64,000 nt of DNA from JBMOKU01 sp049324315 (GTDB lineage Bacteria; Bacillota; Clostridia; Peptostreptococcales; Thermotaleaceae): the NCBI GenBank assembly GCA_049324315.1, contig JBMOKU010000003.1, positions 62,001 through 126,000 of the forward strand, given 5' to 3'. Below the pieces are notes generated by a model, which was given only the letters and a program-made list of their open reading frames with translations, had not been told where the DNA came from and did no database searches. This document shows positions 8,026 through 17,019 of this stretch, in pieces. How positions within the stretch are numbered: position 1 is the stretch's first letter; every line of letters starts with the position of its first letter. The position numbers and the translations under genes are program-made.

Positions 8026-8634
8026 TCATACTTTCTTGATAACCATTCTAATTCCAAAGTATATCAACAATACTCCAACCATCAAATTCATGATTTGTAT
8101 TACGTAAGACGGAAAAAATGTTTTAGAAAAACTGCCGGCTAAAGCAATTAGCGTTAAAAAGAACATCGTGGACATCAATGCTCCAAAACCGAAAGCATAA
8201 ACATCATTTCGTTTCATATTCTCTTCAGCGATTTTCGTTGAAAATACACCTGCCCAGAATATTATTGTAAGCGGACTTGAAGCTGTAAGGATGATCGCAT
8301 GAAAAAACACACTATTTGAATCGGACATATTCTGCACACTTAAACTGGGCAGAAAACTGATATTGAACTGATTTAAAACTGTACTTAATCCAAAAACAAA
8401 CAATATGGCAGCTCCAAATATTTTTAAACTAGATTTCATTTTCTTTCTCTCAATTATCGAAGCAATGCCAAGAATACCCGCAAGAATATAAAGCCCATCA
8501 ATTAGAACAACACCCAATACGCCTGTTTCTGCTATATAAAATCCCCTTAATGACGCCGTTTGGAATATAAAGATACATATAGGACCTATTGCAAATTGTA
8601 ATAGCATACCAAACGTGAACCCCTTAAAAACCAT
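8026..8634 (-). CDS. LysE/RhtB-family amino-acid exporter
   Basis: This is a 202-residue membrane protein with about six helices. The N-terminal F-K-G-F-T-F-G-M-L-L-Q-F-A-I-G-P-I-C and the central helix pattern with A-S-S-P-L-T-I-I-F-W-A-G-V-F (the LysE N-P-x-x-x-x-x-W motif in altered form) identify the family, which exports amino acids by proton exchange. GAGAGGTG is 6-8 bases before the ATG at 8634. It lies 12 bases downstream of an Lrp/AsnC gene on the same strand, a classic regulator-exporter pair. The substrate is unknown. Confidence 0.82.
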   Translation of the reverse strand: MVFKGFTFGMLLQFAIGPICIFIFQTASLRGFYIAETGVLGVVLIDGLYILAGILGIASIIERKKMKSSLKIFGAAILFVFGLSTVLNQFNISFLPSLSVQNMSDSNSVFFHAIILTASSPLTIIFWAGVFSTKIAEENMKRNDVYAFGFGALMSTMFFLTLIALAGSFSKTFFPSYVIQIMNLMVGVLLIYFGIRMVIKKV

Positions 8635-8646
8635 CGTACACACCTC

Positions 8647-9087
8647 TCAAATATTAATATTTTCTTTCAGAGTAGATAAGGTAATAATAGTATTAGATTT
8701 AAGTACACCCTTGATTTTCTTTAGCGTATCTGATAAAAAGCATTCTAACGATTTTGTATCTTCTACAAGCACTTTTAATAAGTAATCATACTCACCAGCA
8801 ACATGATGGCACTCTAATACAGAATTATATTGAACAATAGCATTTCGAAAGTTTCCTATATTTTCGGTTTTATCAACATTGACAAAAATGAAGGCCAAAA
8901 GCTTGTAGTTCATCTTCTCTCTATTAACTTTAATCGTGTAATTTTCAATGATTTTCGCTTCCTCCATCTTTCTTATCCTTTCAGATACTGCAGGGATAGA
9001 AAGGTTTACTTTTTTACTTATTTCAGAAGTAGTTGCCCTGCTATTTTCTTTTAATGCATCAATGATTTTCAAATCAATTATATCCAA
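8647..9087 (-). CDS. Lrp/AsnC-family transcriptional regulator
   Basis: This 146-residue regulator has an N-terminal HTH (about residues 3-50: I-D-L-K-I-I-D-A-L-K-E-N-S-R, then S-E-I-S-K-K-V-N-L-S, then V-S-E-R-I-R-K-M-E) and a C-terminal RAM/ACT ligand domain with A-G-E-Y-D-Y-L-L-K-V. GAGG lies 8 bases before a TTG at 9087, giving the typical M-D-I-I-D-L-K start; the GTG at 9096 overlaps the ribosome site. It is in one unit with the LysE exporter, so it probably senses an amino acid and controls its efflux. Confidence 0.85.
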   Translation of the reverse strand: MDIIDLKIIDALKENSRATTSEISKKVNLSIPAVSERIRKMEEAKIIENYTIKVNREKMNYKLLAFIFVNVDKTENIGNFRNAIVQYNSVLECHHVAGEYDYLLKVLVEDTKSLECFLSDTLKKIKGVLKSNTIITLSTLKENINI

Positions 9088-9391
9088 AACAAACACCTCG
9101 ATCTTTAATTAATTAATATCATTTTACATATCAGTTAACTGAAAGTAAATGTTTTTAAAATATTTATTAAATATTAAAGCAATACATGCTGTTTCCTTAA
9201 ATATATTAATGATGATAGGTCGTAAATTCGTATCATACTTAAAATCAAAAGTGAGCATCAGATTATTTTCAGATTGTTATTATGTAATATGAAACGATTT
9301 TATAAAGATACAGTACAAAAGGGTGGACAAAATCGTCCACCCCAATGTTCGATATGATTTTCACCATAATATCCAACAAATATTGTTCTAT

Positions 9392-9838
9392 TTATCCCTT
9401 TTTCTCCATACCACTGCATTTCCCACATTCCCTGTAATACCAAGAATATCTTATATTACACTTACTACATGTCCATTTTTCCTTCTGCAACGCTTGCCAC
9501 TTTTCCTCACCAATATTTTTCAGCAAATTTAGGTTTCCTATGGATTCAGCATGATGTGGCTTTCCATCATTATTGAAATTCGTTAATTTCTCACACGGAA
9601 AATCACCGCATAAACTACAATATTCTATTTCTCTATCCCTGGCGCAATCTCTTATGGCACAATCTCCACATTGATTTTCTAATCGGCATCCGGGACAAAA
9701 TTCAAGGGGCTCATTTTTAAAACGATCATACACCGTCGGCATACTCATAATATGTTCCCTGTTATCTTCTTCAAAAGCAACTTTAAAACTGCATGCGCCA
9801 CAGTAAAGACCACAATATGCTATCAATTCATTTGACAT
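9392..9838 (-). CDS. DUF3795 cysteine-rich protein
   Basis: This is a 148-residue protein with about twenty Cys in paired knuckles: A-Y-C-G-L-Y-C-G-A-C near the start (the DUF3795 hallmark), C-P-G-C-R, C-G-D-C-A-I-R-D-C, Y-C-S-L-C-G-D-F-P-C, and a C-terminal zinc-ribbon-like C-S-K-C ... C-G-K-C. It probably binds zinc or an iron-sulfur centre. The family function is unknown. The C-terminal ribbon looks like an extra module. The start at 9838 follows a GGGGGG purine run. Confidence 0.78.
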   Translation of the reverse strand: MSNELIAYCGLYCGACSFKVAFEEDNREHIMSMPTVYDRFKNEPLEFCPGCRLENQCGDCAIRDCARDREIEYCSLCGDFPCEKLTNFNNDGKPHHAESIGNLNLLKNIGEEKWQALQKEKWTCSKCNIRYSWYYRECGKCSGMEKKG

Positions 9839-9920
9839 ATACTTACTTCCCCCCAAAGTATTTACTTATCAGCACTCTTGGTTAATAGCAAATTCACATC
9901 ATAAGAAGTTACTGCTTGAA

Positions 9921-10379
9921 TTACTCTTTAAGCTTATAGATTAGTTCAGGAATCATGCGTCCCTTTTTAACAAGTGATTCGATTTCATCAGTTTGCACAG
10001 CTCCCATTTTCGTATAGAATTCTTTTGCTTGCGGGCTTGTTACTATTACAAGTTCTTTAATGCCAAGGTTCTTACAGCTTTCAATCATATAATTCCATAG
10101 TAATTTTCCATATCCTTTGCCTATACATTGAGGTTTAATATAGAAATATTCTAGTGAAGTCTCATTCTTTTTGATTAAAATACTGTAAAATCCAACAATG
10201 TCCCTATCTCTCTCCATAATAAAAGTGGGATTATTATTTATAAAATCCTCTGTTACCTTATAAATAGACTTAAACTTTTCCATAAAGTCAGTATCATAAC
10301 CCCAGTATGCCTCAGAGCTTATAGCAATATTGGTTAAAGTTTCAGCGTCGTTCTCTTTAGCTTTTCGTACGTTCAGCAT
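9921..10379 (-). CDS. GNAT-family N-acetyltransferase
   Basis: This is a 152-residue single GNAT domain. The acetyl-CoA pyrophosphate loop is Q-C-I-G-K-G-Y-G-K-L-L-W (about residues 85-97, the Q/R-x-x-G-x-G/A motif), preceded by strand E-Y-F-Y-I-K-P and followed by A-K-E-F-Y-T-K-M-G-A. The acceptor substrate is unknown. It is a monocistronic gene with an ATG start and GGGGG upstream. Confidence 0.85.
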   Translation of the reverse strand: MLNVRKAKENDAETLTNIAISSEAYWGYDTDFMEKFKSIYKVTEDFINNNPTFIMERDRDIVGFYSILIKKNETSLEYFYIKPQCIGKGYGKLLWNYMIESCKNLGIKELVIVTSPQAKEFYTKMGAVQTDEIESLVKKGRMIPELIYKLKE

Positions 10380-10481
10380 TATCTTATACCCCCTTATATA
10401 ATTTTGTATTATAATAGCCTATCGATAATTCGCTAAATAAGAATGTTGCGTCGTAACATGGTGGTTGATATAAAATTCAAC

Positions 10482-10558
10482 GGGCAGGCGTGGAAACCTG
10501 CCCCTACGCGGCCATACCCATCATTCAATGTAGGGGACGGTTTCCATGCCATCCCGGG
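10482..10558. repeat. large imperfect palindrome (REP/MITE-like)
   Basis: The arm GGGCAGGCGTGGAAACC...CCCCTAC (10482-10506) faces an inverted, about 80% matching arm, GTAGGGG...GGTTTCCATGCC..CCC (10530-10555). Flanking GAATGTTGCG and CGCATCATTC extend the dyad outward. It is GC-rich in an AT-rich intergenic region (10380-10621), where I see no gene. The form is that of dispersed intergenic repeats common in clostridial genomes. Confidence 0.7.
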
Positions 10559-10621
10559 TTTTCAATGTCGCATCATTCTACCAATACGTCATATTTTATT
10601 TTAAAATGTGATTTAACAGAA

Positions 10622-11434
10622 TTAACTTTTATACATTTTTTTCAGTTCATTGACCATACCGCTCCATAATACATAAGATCGGCTTATCCCTTCAGAACAA
10701 CTGCCCAACTTAACAATATCTAATAATCTTTCACTACATCTTTCCGGCTTCATATCAAAATTCTTAATGAAATGAAGTGTTCTTTTTCGACTAGGAAAAT
10801 AAGTCCTGTTAATGGCAAACAAGGCTTGAACGAAATGATCAATTGCTATATCTAGTGCAAAATGATAAAACAGTACGTCTTTTCTGGCTGCGGCACGTTC
10901 TAGATCTTCTATGTCTTCGAGTTTATCCAAATGATATTGTATAAGAATTTCTGCTAATTTATCAGGATATTCGTACATTCTTTTTTTCAATGAACATAGA
11001 AAATCATTTTTATCATATAAAATATTGATATTCTTTAACATGGCACAACGGCCTATAGGATAATAATAATTGTCTAGCTTATCCGGATAATCTCCATTGA
11101 GTATCGATTCGATATCGTTTAACGTTTCATTGATGATGAAATACATTAACCAGGTTTCAACACCATTTATTCGTACAAAATCTCCGATTCCCCAGTGTCC
11201 GCCTTCAAAAACATTGATTTTCCCTTCTTCTAATAAGTCACCCAATTGATTTATTAAAACTTGTCTCTTCTCAAATTCAGGTACTGTATCACAATAGATA
11301 AAAATATCAATATCACCCTCACCTGCTTTGTGGAGTGGAGTTTTACTCCCACTTATGCCAATTGATTGTACTTCCTTCATTGTTGAAATGCTATCTATTA
11401 GCAAGTTTAGTATCACTTCTATATCTCGAGCCAT
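10622..11434 (-). CDS. nucleotidyltransferase-domain protein (DUF4037-like)
   Basis: This 270-residue protein has an N-terminal polymerase-beta-type nucleotidyltransferase fold: G-I-S-G-S-K-T-P-L, then G-D-I-D-I-F-I-Y, giving the G-S and D-x-D metal-binding motifs (about residues 26-46). The rest is helical with conserved aromatics, as in DUF4037/KNTase-like proteins. It could transfer a nucleotide to a small molecule or protein, and an aminoglycoside role is possible but unsupported. A long G-run (GGGGGGGG) sits about 6 bases before the ATG. No partner gene is obvious. Confidence 0.65.
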   Translation of the reverse strand: MARDIEVILNLLIDSISTMKEVQSIGISGSKTPLHKAGEGDIDIFIYCDTVPEFEKRQVLINQLGDLLEEGKINVFEGGHWGIGDFVRINGVETWLMYFIINETLNDIESILNGDYPDKLDNYYYPIGRCAMLKNINILYDKNDFLCSLKKRMYEYPDKLAEILIQYHLDKLEDIEDLERAAARKDVLFYHFALDIAIDHFVQALFAINRTYFPSRKRTLHFIKNFDMKPERCSERLLDIVKLGSCSEGISRSYVLWSGMVNELKKMYKS

Positions 11435-11608
11435 GTTATTCCCCCCCCTTAGAAATATCAGCTTTTGTTCGTATAAGCCAACAAATATATACCAATTTAT
11501 CTATATTATACCATCCTTTCATACAATTTTAATGAAGTTTATTACGATCATTTATGCAGATTTTCATTACACTTTGTTCCCAGTGTCCTCAAAAAGGAGT
11601 TATATAAC

Positions 11609-11656
11609 ATGAAAAAACAAAAAACCATTGAATATTTACTATTTTCAATGGTTTAG
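11609..11656 (+). CDS. possible 15-residue peptide ORF overlapping a terminator
   Basis: ATG at 11609 is preceded by AAAAAGGAG nine bases upstream, a textbook ribosome site, and encodes M-K-K-Q-K-T-I-E-Y-L-L-F-S-M-V before TAG. It overlaps the minus-strand terminator at 11617-11654. It may be a leader peptide, the start of a truncated gene, or chance. The rest of 11435-11664 shows no gene. Confidence 0.25.
   Translation: MKKQKTIEYLLFSMV
11617..11654 (-). terminator. intrinsic terminator (minus strand)
   Basis: AAACCATTGAA (11622-11632) pairs with TTCAATGGTTT (11644-11654). On the minus strand the stem is followed by TTTTGTTTTTT. It closes the DUF457 gene. Confidence 0.82.
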
Positions 11657-11664
11657 CAAGTACT

Positions 11665-12168
11665 TCATCTATTGATAAAGCAATTTGTCGCGATATAAAA
11701 ATATTCGCAAAACCTCACGGCAGTTATTATTGTCAATGTGATCATAAGTATCTTTTCTGCTAAGCTTCCATTCCTTATTTGTCCGATACAGAACTTCGTT
11801 TTGAATGCTGGGTATAATAATCTACATCCTGAAGGAGTAAATAGATCAGCAAATATATGACAGCTTATCCCAATGAATAATCCCAGCCATAGAAAGAAGT
11901 ATGCTGGAAACAAGTTTATCAGTACTATTGGCAATAAGAAGAAAAATATCGAATGGGTTATTGTTCTGTGTTTAATAAACTTCCACAAGGGAAATATTTT
12001 GCCCATCGGTGAACTTTTCTGATCAGCATCGGGTAACAAAGAACTGACGACTATACCAATAATATAGTCACTTAAGCTTATATTTAAAGGTATCTTTAGT
12101 GTCTCAACCAATAATAATCCTAATAGCGTTGAAATCACAATATGCGTCCAGTGTCTGAAAACAATCAC
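11665..12168 (-). CDS. YdjM/DUF457-family membrane-bound metal-dependent hydrolase
   Basis: This 167-residue membrane protein has the family's polar motifs between helices: L-L-P-D-A-D (about residue 44), H-R-T-I-T-H-S (about 67-73), and H-I-F-A-D-L-F-T-P-S-G (about 103-113), whose His and Asp are predicted metal ligands. The family is annotated as LexA-regulated inner-membrane hydrolases; the substrate is unknown. The only in-frame start near the ribosome site is the GTG at 12168, which overlaps GGAGG, so the true N-terminus is uncertain. Confidence 0.72.
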   Translation of the reverse strand: MIVFRHWTHIVISTLLGLLLVETLKIPLNISLSDYIIGIVVSSLLPDADQKSSPMGKIFPLWKFIKHRTITHSIFFFLLPIVLINLFPAYFFLWLGLFIGISCHIFADLFTPSGCRLLYPAFKTKFCIGQIRNGSLAEKILMITLTIITAVRFCEYFYIATNCFINR

Positions 12169-12336
12169 CTCCTAAACCCACTTTATAAAATCTATTATTT
12201 AGAAGGTGCAAATATATTTTGTCTACAAAAAGAAAGGCTCTATTAAAGAATACTTCTGTTATAATAACATTTTAAGGGAACCTCAAAGAAGGTCCCCTTA
12301 GTTCCAATTTACCAAATATGATCCTGTGCAACTTTT

Positions 12337-12567
12337 TTACTGCTGAGTATTATTGTAAATCTTTAAGGTTTTTGTCATGAATTCGATCATCTTTGAATCC
12401 CAACCTTTGAAAAATTCTATAGGCACTTTATCCATATTTAAACTTGGTAAATCATCTTCTCTTCCATGTAATAACACCTTTATTTCATCCAGGGATAGTC
12501 CAATAAACTTTAACGTAAGGATTTGCTGCAGTCTTAAAAAATCCTCATCATCATAAACCCTGACCAA
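12337..12567 (-). pseudogene. truncated MerR-family regulator
   Basis: The frame opens R-V-Y-D-D-E-D-F-L-R-L-Q-Q-I-L-T-L-K-F-I-G-L-S-L-D-E-I, the second half of a MerR winged helix. The first HTH helices (about 35 residues) are missing. The C-terminal E-F-F-K-G-W-D-S-K-M-I-E-F-M-T-K-T-L-K-I-Y resembles the end of a TipAS-type effector domain, with the middle lost too. At about 76 residues it is far below the family's 120-250. A MerR-type promoter abuts the junction. Confidence 0.72.
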
Positions 12568-12580
12568 AGGTTAGAGTCAA
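12550..12580 (-). promoter_or_regulatory. MerR-type promoter with 19-bp spacer
   Basis: On the minus strand, TTGACT (12575-12580), a 19-base spacer and TATGAT (12550-12555). The spacer holds an imperfect dyad, AACC...GGTT. A 19-bp spacer is the hallmark of MerR-activated promoters. The -10 hexamer overlaps the codons for Y-D at the start of the truncated reading frame. Confidence 0.55.
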
Positions 12581-12729
12581 TATATATTGGTGAAATTTTT
12601 TAGCTTTTAATATACATTGAAAAATAGATGAGATAGAAATATCTCAAAATGGTTAAAATGTATTTGCATCTTTTATCATCTTATGTAATTTCAAACATTA
12701 AAAAACACTCTCTCTATAAACAGCAGCTA

Positions 12730-12758
12730 TTGAACAGATCAAAGAAATGGAGTATAAT
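12730..12758 (+). promoter_or_regulatory. sigma-A promoter of tRNA-Thr
   Basis: TTGAAC (12730-12735), 17 bases, TATAAT (12753-12758), ending 14 bases before the mature tRNA 5' end. Confidence 0.82.
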
Positions 12759-12772
12759 GGAAATATCAATCA

Positions 12773-12848
<76 letters not shown>

Positions 12849-12854
12849 AAAACA

Positions 12855-12881
12855 AAAACCTTGCGATAACAAGGTTTTTTT
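12855..12881 (+). terminator. terminator of tRNA-Thr
   Basis: AAAACCTTG pairs with CAAGGTTTT around CGATAA, and the U-run continues past the stem. Confidence 0.88.
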
Positions 12882-12971
12882 ATATTGCAAAAAGCTATTT
12901 ACTTGTATATTTTTAGTCAAATGGTAATGCCGATAAGAATGGTTCTGCATATATAAGATATTATAGATTTA

Positions 12972-13412
12972 CTATTCCCCTACTACCGTCTCATAAGGCC
13001 AATCTATGATACCACCCAGGTTATATACATTGGTATAGCCTAGCTTAACCAAGATATCAGCAGCCTGGGCGCTGCGTCTGCCGCTTCTGCAGTAAACGAA
13101 TATGGGCACATCCTTATCCCATATTTTAGCTTCTGCTTCTGCTTTCAATACATCTAAAGGAATCAGCATACTGTCAGTGATATGCTTCTCTACATACTCT
13201 TCCTTGGTTCTCACATCCAAAAGGATGATCTGCTCTTCCGAATCAAGCCTTTCCTTGGCTTCTTGTGGCGATATATTGCTGTACTGCGGTTGTTGTACTA
13301 CCTGGGTATTTTCCACGCTTTCCTTCATCTCTTCCACTTTTGTCTTGTCTGCACATCCGGATAAAACCATAAATACTGCGGCTATCAATAGTATGACGCT
13401 TATTTTTTTCAT
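12972..13412 (-). CDS. rhodanese-domain lipoprotein
   Basis: This 146-residue protein has a lipoprotein signal (M-K-K-I-S-V-I-L-L-I-A-A-V-F-M-V-L-S-G-C, lipobox L-S-G-C) and a short polar linker. A single rhodanese domain follows from about residue 45: I-I-L-L-D-V-R-T-K-E-E-Y, then the active-site loop V-Y-C-R-S-G-R-R-S with the catalytic Cys, then N-L-G-G-I-I-D-W-P. It should act as a surface-anchored sulfurtransferase or sulfide/persulfide handler. The start is the ATG at 13412 after GGAGG. Nothing nearby indicates a sulfur pathway. Confidence 0.88.
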   Translation of the reverse strand: MKKISVILLIAAVFMVLSGCADKTKVEEMKESVENTQVVQQPQYSNISPQEAKERLDSEEQIILLDVRTKEEYVEKHITDSMLIPLDVLKAEAEAKIWDKDVPIFVYCRSGRRSAQAADILVKLGYTNVYNLGGIIDWPYETVVGE

Positions 13413-13674
13413 ATATACCTCCACTGTTTCATATTTTGAAGATTTCCTATGGATTACACTTACCTCTAAATCCGTGAGATAATCTTAGCCACATATTGAT
13501 TTTACCAGAAAGCTGTGAATCAAGACAAGTCTCTATTCAACTGATAAATCATACTGAGCAGCCTTATGTCTATAAATACCGATTGCAAAGCAAATTGAAA
13601 TCCTATACAATCTGAGTAAATACGACATATCATCCACGATGATTAAGAACCTAACGAAAGGTGTATTCGCTAAC

Positions 13675-16206
13675 ATGAAAAAAATGATAAAACCATTGGG
13701 ATATATATACCACAAGCGAGGAACCGCTAGAAGACTCATGATTGTCTTTCTTTCGCTTTTCATCTTTTTTACCCATGTACCCTCAAGCTATGCCATAAAA
13801 AACAATCCCGTCAAAGATCATGTTGTGCTGCAGCTCCGCTGGAACCACCAGTTCCAATTCGCTGGCTATTATGCCGCACAATGGATGGGGTATTATAGCG
13901 AAGAAGGTTTAGATGTTGAAATAAGGTCTGCGTCTACGGTCGATAACAAAATACTATATGCTACTGAAGAAGTAGCTGAAGGCCGCGCTGATTTCGGCAT
14001 TGGTGGTGTGGATATCCTGATCGCCCAAAACGATGGGGCTGATTTTAGCGTAATCTCTTCTATTTTTCAACGCAGTGCTGTGGAGTACTATCTGGAAGCA
14101 GATACCCCTTTCCGCTCTATCGTAGATTTGACTACATTAAAAACGGCACGGAGACCCCATGATCTTTTGGATATTGAACTTCAGGCAATGCTGATCAATG
14201 AAGGGATTAGTCCTGATGTGATTCGTCTGATTGAAGATAGAGATGCGGAAAACTTTTCAGTTCATGATTTAACCAGCGGAAAATTTGATGTTATCCCGGG
14301 TTACTTAGGTACTATCCCTTATTATGCGGAAAAGGAAGGTATCACGTTAAAAACCATTAAGCCCATAGACTATGGTATAGATTTCTATGGAGACTGCCTT
14401 TTTACTACAAACTCCTTGGCCACCGAAAACCCTGAACTGGTTGAGAGATTCCGCAGAGCGAGCTTAAAAGGCTGGAAATATGCCCTAGAGCATCCTGAGG
14501 AAATCGCTCAACGAATTGCCAGGGAACTGCCTGCAGGAAAAAAGCCGCTAAAAGACCAGATCGAATATAATCTCTACCAAGCACAAAAAGTCTTAGAATT
14601 CACCCTCTATCCCGTTGTGGAAATTGGGAATATGAATCCCCACCGCTGGGAAAAAATGCAGGATATGCTCCTTAGGCTTGGGTTAGTTGATAAAAGCTTA
14701 AACATAGACCAATTCATCTTCGATTATGAAAAAATGGTTAGTGAAAGAAGTAAATGGATACAGAACGTGTTGATGACCTTTCTGGCCATTGTCTTTTCAG
14801 CATTATTGGTTTTTTTTATGGTCCATTTGACATCAAAGAACACCATGTTGGAAAGTGAAATCGATCAACGGAAAAATGCTGAAGATAAGATCAACCGCAG
14901 CAGGCAGCGATATCAGGCTATGTTTAACAGCGCCGTCCTGGGTATCACCATAACTACCCGTGAGGGAATCATTATTCAAGCCAATGAGATGTGGTCAAAA
15001 ATGATAGGCTATACACGGGAGGAAATGATAGGCAAGAAGATCACAGAGCTTTTCGCCCCTGATGATAAAAATGAAGATGTTGATTTAAAGCAGCAGCTGA
15101 TTCGAGAGGAAATCGACAGCTATGAGATCGAGAGAAAATACCTCAGAAAGGACGGCGGTGTTTTCTGGGGAAGACTCTTTATGACTTCTATTTATGACCA
15201 GGACAGTGAGAAAAAAGTAAATATGGCCATGGTTATCGATATTACCAATGCCAAGATTGAGGAAGAGGCTGTAGAACGAAGCGAGGAGCGTTTTAGGAGA
15301 ATTATCAAAGAAGTAGCCTCTGAAATAGATATTCATGACCCCCTTCTCCTTCATTCGCAAGAGACTCAACCTACTGGTATCGTCATAGACGAAAAAAGTA
15401 AGCTTTCTTTAAAACTTGAAAAGATTAACCTGGAATTGGAGAAAATGTTTAAGAAAGAATTGGATGAAAACAGAAAGAAAGAAGCTCTTATTATTTATCA
15501 GGCCAGACTGGCTGCCATGGGTGAAATGATCGCCAATATAGCCCATCAATGGCGCCAACCCCTCAATAATTTGGGGCTGGTGTTGTCAAACATCGAGGAT
15601 GCATACACATATAACGATCTGGACAGCGAATTTTTACATCACTCCATTGACAAGTCCAGAAAATTGATTTCTAAAATGTCCGATACCATTGATGATTTTC
15701 GATACTTTTTGAATCCTAAAAACGAAAAAAAGCATTTCTCCATATACACCAGTATTTTATCTGTTCTGGACTTACTGGAAGAAAATTTAAGATTTCATCA
15801 TATTGACATAAGCTTTGACAGTATATCCGATGTCCATGTGGATGGTTATGAAAATCAATTTTCCCAAGCTATTTTTAATATCATTACCAATTCCATCGAT
15901 GCTTTGGCATGCAGCTCTAGTCATATACGGAAAATCATCATTTCTATCTATGAAGAAGACGGGCTGGCTGTGACAGAAATAAAAGACAATGCTGGAGGCG
16001 TTTCAGAGGATATTATCCATAAAGTTTTTGATATCTACTTTACGACAAAGAAAGAATCCAAAGGAACAGGCCTTGGTCTGTATATCACGAAAACGATTAT
16101 CGAGAACAACATGGATGGTAAAGTAGAGCTTAAGAACCTGGCAGATGGCGTTATTATGAAGGTTCTGATTCCAACGGGTGGAGGTGACAACCATGCAGCA
16201 AGCTAA
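13675..16206 (+). CDS. hybrid NMT1/THI5-type sensor histidine kinase
   Basis: This is an 843-residue membrane sensor kinase. The domains are a signal segment (about 15-40), an extracytoplasmic NMT1/SsuA-like solute-binding domain (about 45-340: L-R-W-N-H-Q-F-Q-F-A-G-Y-Y-A-A, then G-R-A-D-F-G-I-G-G), a membrane helix (about 365-385), a coiled linker, PAS (about 410-530), HisKA with A-A-M-G-E-M-I-A-N-I-A-H-Q-W-R-Q-P-L-N (phospho-His) and HATPase (D-N-A-G-G-V, G-T-G-L-G-L-Y). NMT1 domains bind pyrimidine-like or related small ligands, so a nucleobase-type signal is plausible. The start is the ATG at 13675; upstream ATG 13639 has no ribosome site. It overlaps the response regulator gene by 14 bases. 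Confidence 0.88.
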   Translation: MKKMIKPLGYIYHKRGTARRLMIVFLSLFIFFTHVPSSYAIKNNPVKDHVVLQLRWNHQFQFAGYYAAQWMGYYSEEGLDVEIRSASTVDNKILYATEEVAEGRADFGIGGVDILIAQNDGADFSVISSIFQRSAVEYYLEADTPFRSIVDLTTLKTARRPHDLLDIELQAMLINEGISPDVIRLIEDRDAENFSVHDLTSGKFDVIPGYLGTIPYYAEKEGITLKTIKPIDYGIDFYGDCLFTTNSLATENPELVERFRRASLKGWKYALEHPEEIAQRIARELPAGKKPLKDQIEYNLYQAQKVLEFTLYPVVEIGNMNPHRWEKMQDMLLRLGLVDKSLNIDQFIFDYEKMVSERSKWIQNVLMTFLAIVFSALLVFFMVHLTSKNTMLESEIDQRKNAEDKINRSRQRYQAMFNSAVLGITITTREGIIIQANEMWSKMIGYTREEMIGKKITELFAPDDKNEDVDLKQQLIREEIDSYEIERKYLRKDGGVFWGRLFMTSIYDQDSEKKVNMAMVIDITNAKIEEEAVERSEERFRRIIKEVASEIDIHDPLLLHSQETQPTGIVIDEKSKLSLKLEKINLELEKMFKKELDENRKKEALIIYQARLAAMGEMIANIAHQWRQPLNNLGLVLSNIEDAYTYNDLDSEFLHHSIDKSRKLISKMSDTIDDFRYFLNPKNEKKHFSIYTSILSVLDLLEENLRFHHIDISFDSISDVHVDGYENQFSQAIFNIITNSIDALACSSSHIRKIIISIYEEDGLAVTEIKDNAGGVSEDIIHKVFDIYFTTKKESKGTGLGLYITKTIIENNMDGKVELKNLADGVIMKVLIPTGGGDNHAAS

Positions 16207-16975
16207 TACGAATCATCTATTATTGCATTTAAAGGTCCTTTATATCGAAGATGAAGATTTTACACGTAATGAACTATCCAGATTCTTAAAAAGACGGGTC
16301 GGCAAGCTTTATCTTGCGCAGAATGGTATGGAAGGACTTGAAGCATTTCGACAACACGGCCCTGACCTGATCATCACGGATCTAAAGATGCCTGAAATGG
16401 ATGGCTTGGAGATGGTGCGCGCCATAAGGCGCAGGGGTTCGGACTGTCCAGTCATTATCATCTCTGCCTTATCTGACAGCGAGACCATTCTAAATGCCGT
16501 AGATCTGGGAATCATAAAATACATGGTGAAGCCCCTCAATACGAAGGAATTGGTGTATACCATGGAAAAACTTACAGTAGATACGCTGAAAAATAAACGG
16601 AATCAGTCTGTTATCAACGAGTCCGTTGTTATGGATAAAGAGCATAAACTGGAACTGGAAAAGAAGATAAAAGGTGAAATTGCTCATTTTCTCAAGTCCT
16701 ACACCGGAAAGGGTCCAAGGGATATACAGGTCTTTATTCAAGGAAATCATATCGATGTAAAAGTTTTGGATGCCCTTACATCTTTTGAGGCTAATATCAT
16801 CAGCAGCAATCGAAACCAGGGTCTGATCGATTATATCCGTAAGGTTTTCTATATAGAAAATCGGGAGATTCTGGAGACATGCATCGGAAAAATCTTAGGT
16901 GCTAAGGCAACGGTCCTTGATATTGAACCGGATTCAGCAAACAATCAAGACCGATTAACATTCTCTTTTCTATAA
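16193..16975 (+). CDS. response regulator: receiver domain fused to DUF2294 (MpsC-like)
   Basis: This is a 260-residue protein. The receiver domain (about 12-135) has the acidic pair Y-I-E-D-E-D, the phospho-acceptor Asp in I-I-T-D-L-K-M-P-E-M-D-G, S-A in I-I-I-S-A-L-S, and K in Y-M-V-K-P-L. After a helix, residues about 160-255 read E-I-A-H-F-L-K-S-Y-T-G-K-G-P, then V-L-D-A-L-T-S-F-E, then L-I-D-Y-I-R-K-V-F, the DUF2294/MpsC pattern. It has no DNA-binding domain. GGAGG is 8 bases before the ATG at 16193, inside the end of the kinase gene, so the two are coupled and presumably cognate. The output activity is unknown. Confidence 0.82.
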   Translation: MQQANTNHLLLHLKVLYIEDEDFTRNELSRFLKRRVGKLYLAQNGMEGLEAFRQHGPDLIITDLKMPEMDGLEMVRAIRRRGSDCPVIIISALSDSETILNAVDLGIIKYMVKPLNTKELVYTMEKLTVDTLKNKRNQSVINESVVMDKEHKLELEKKIKGEIAHFLKSYTGKGPRDIQVFIQGNHIDVKVLDALTSFEANIISSNRNQGLIDYIRKVFYIENREILETCIGKILGAKATVLDIEPDSANNQDRLTFSFL

Positions 16976-17019
16976 CTTGCACATCCTGATCATTCATGTT
17001 ACACTATTAACAATATAGT

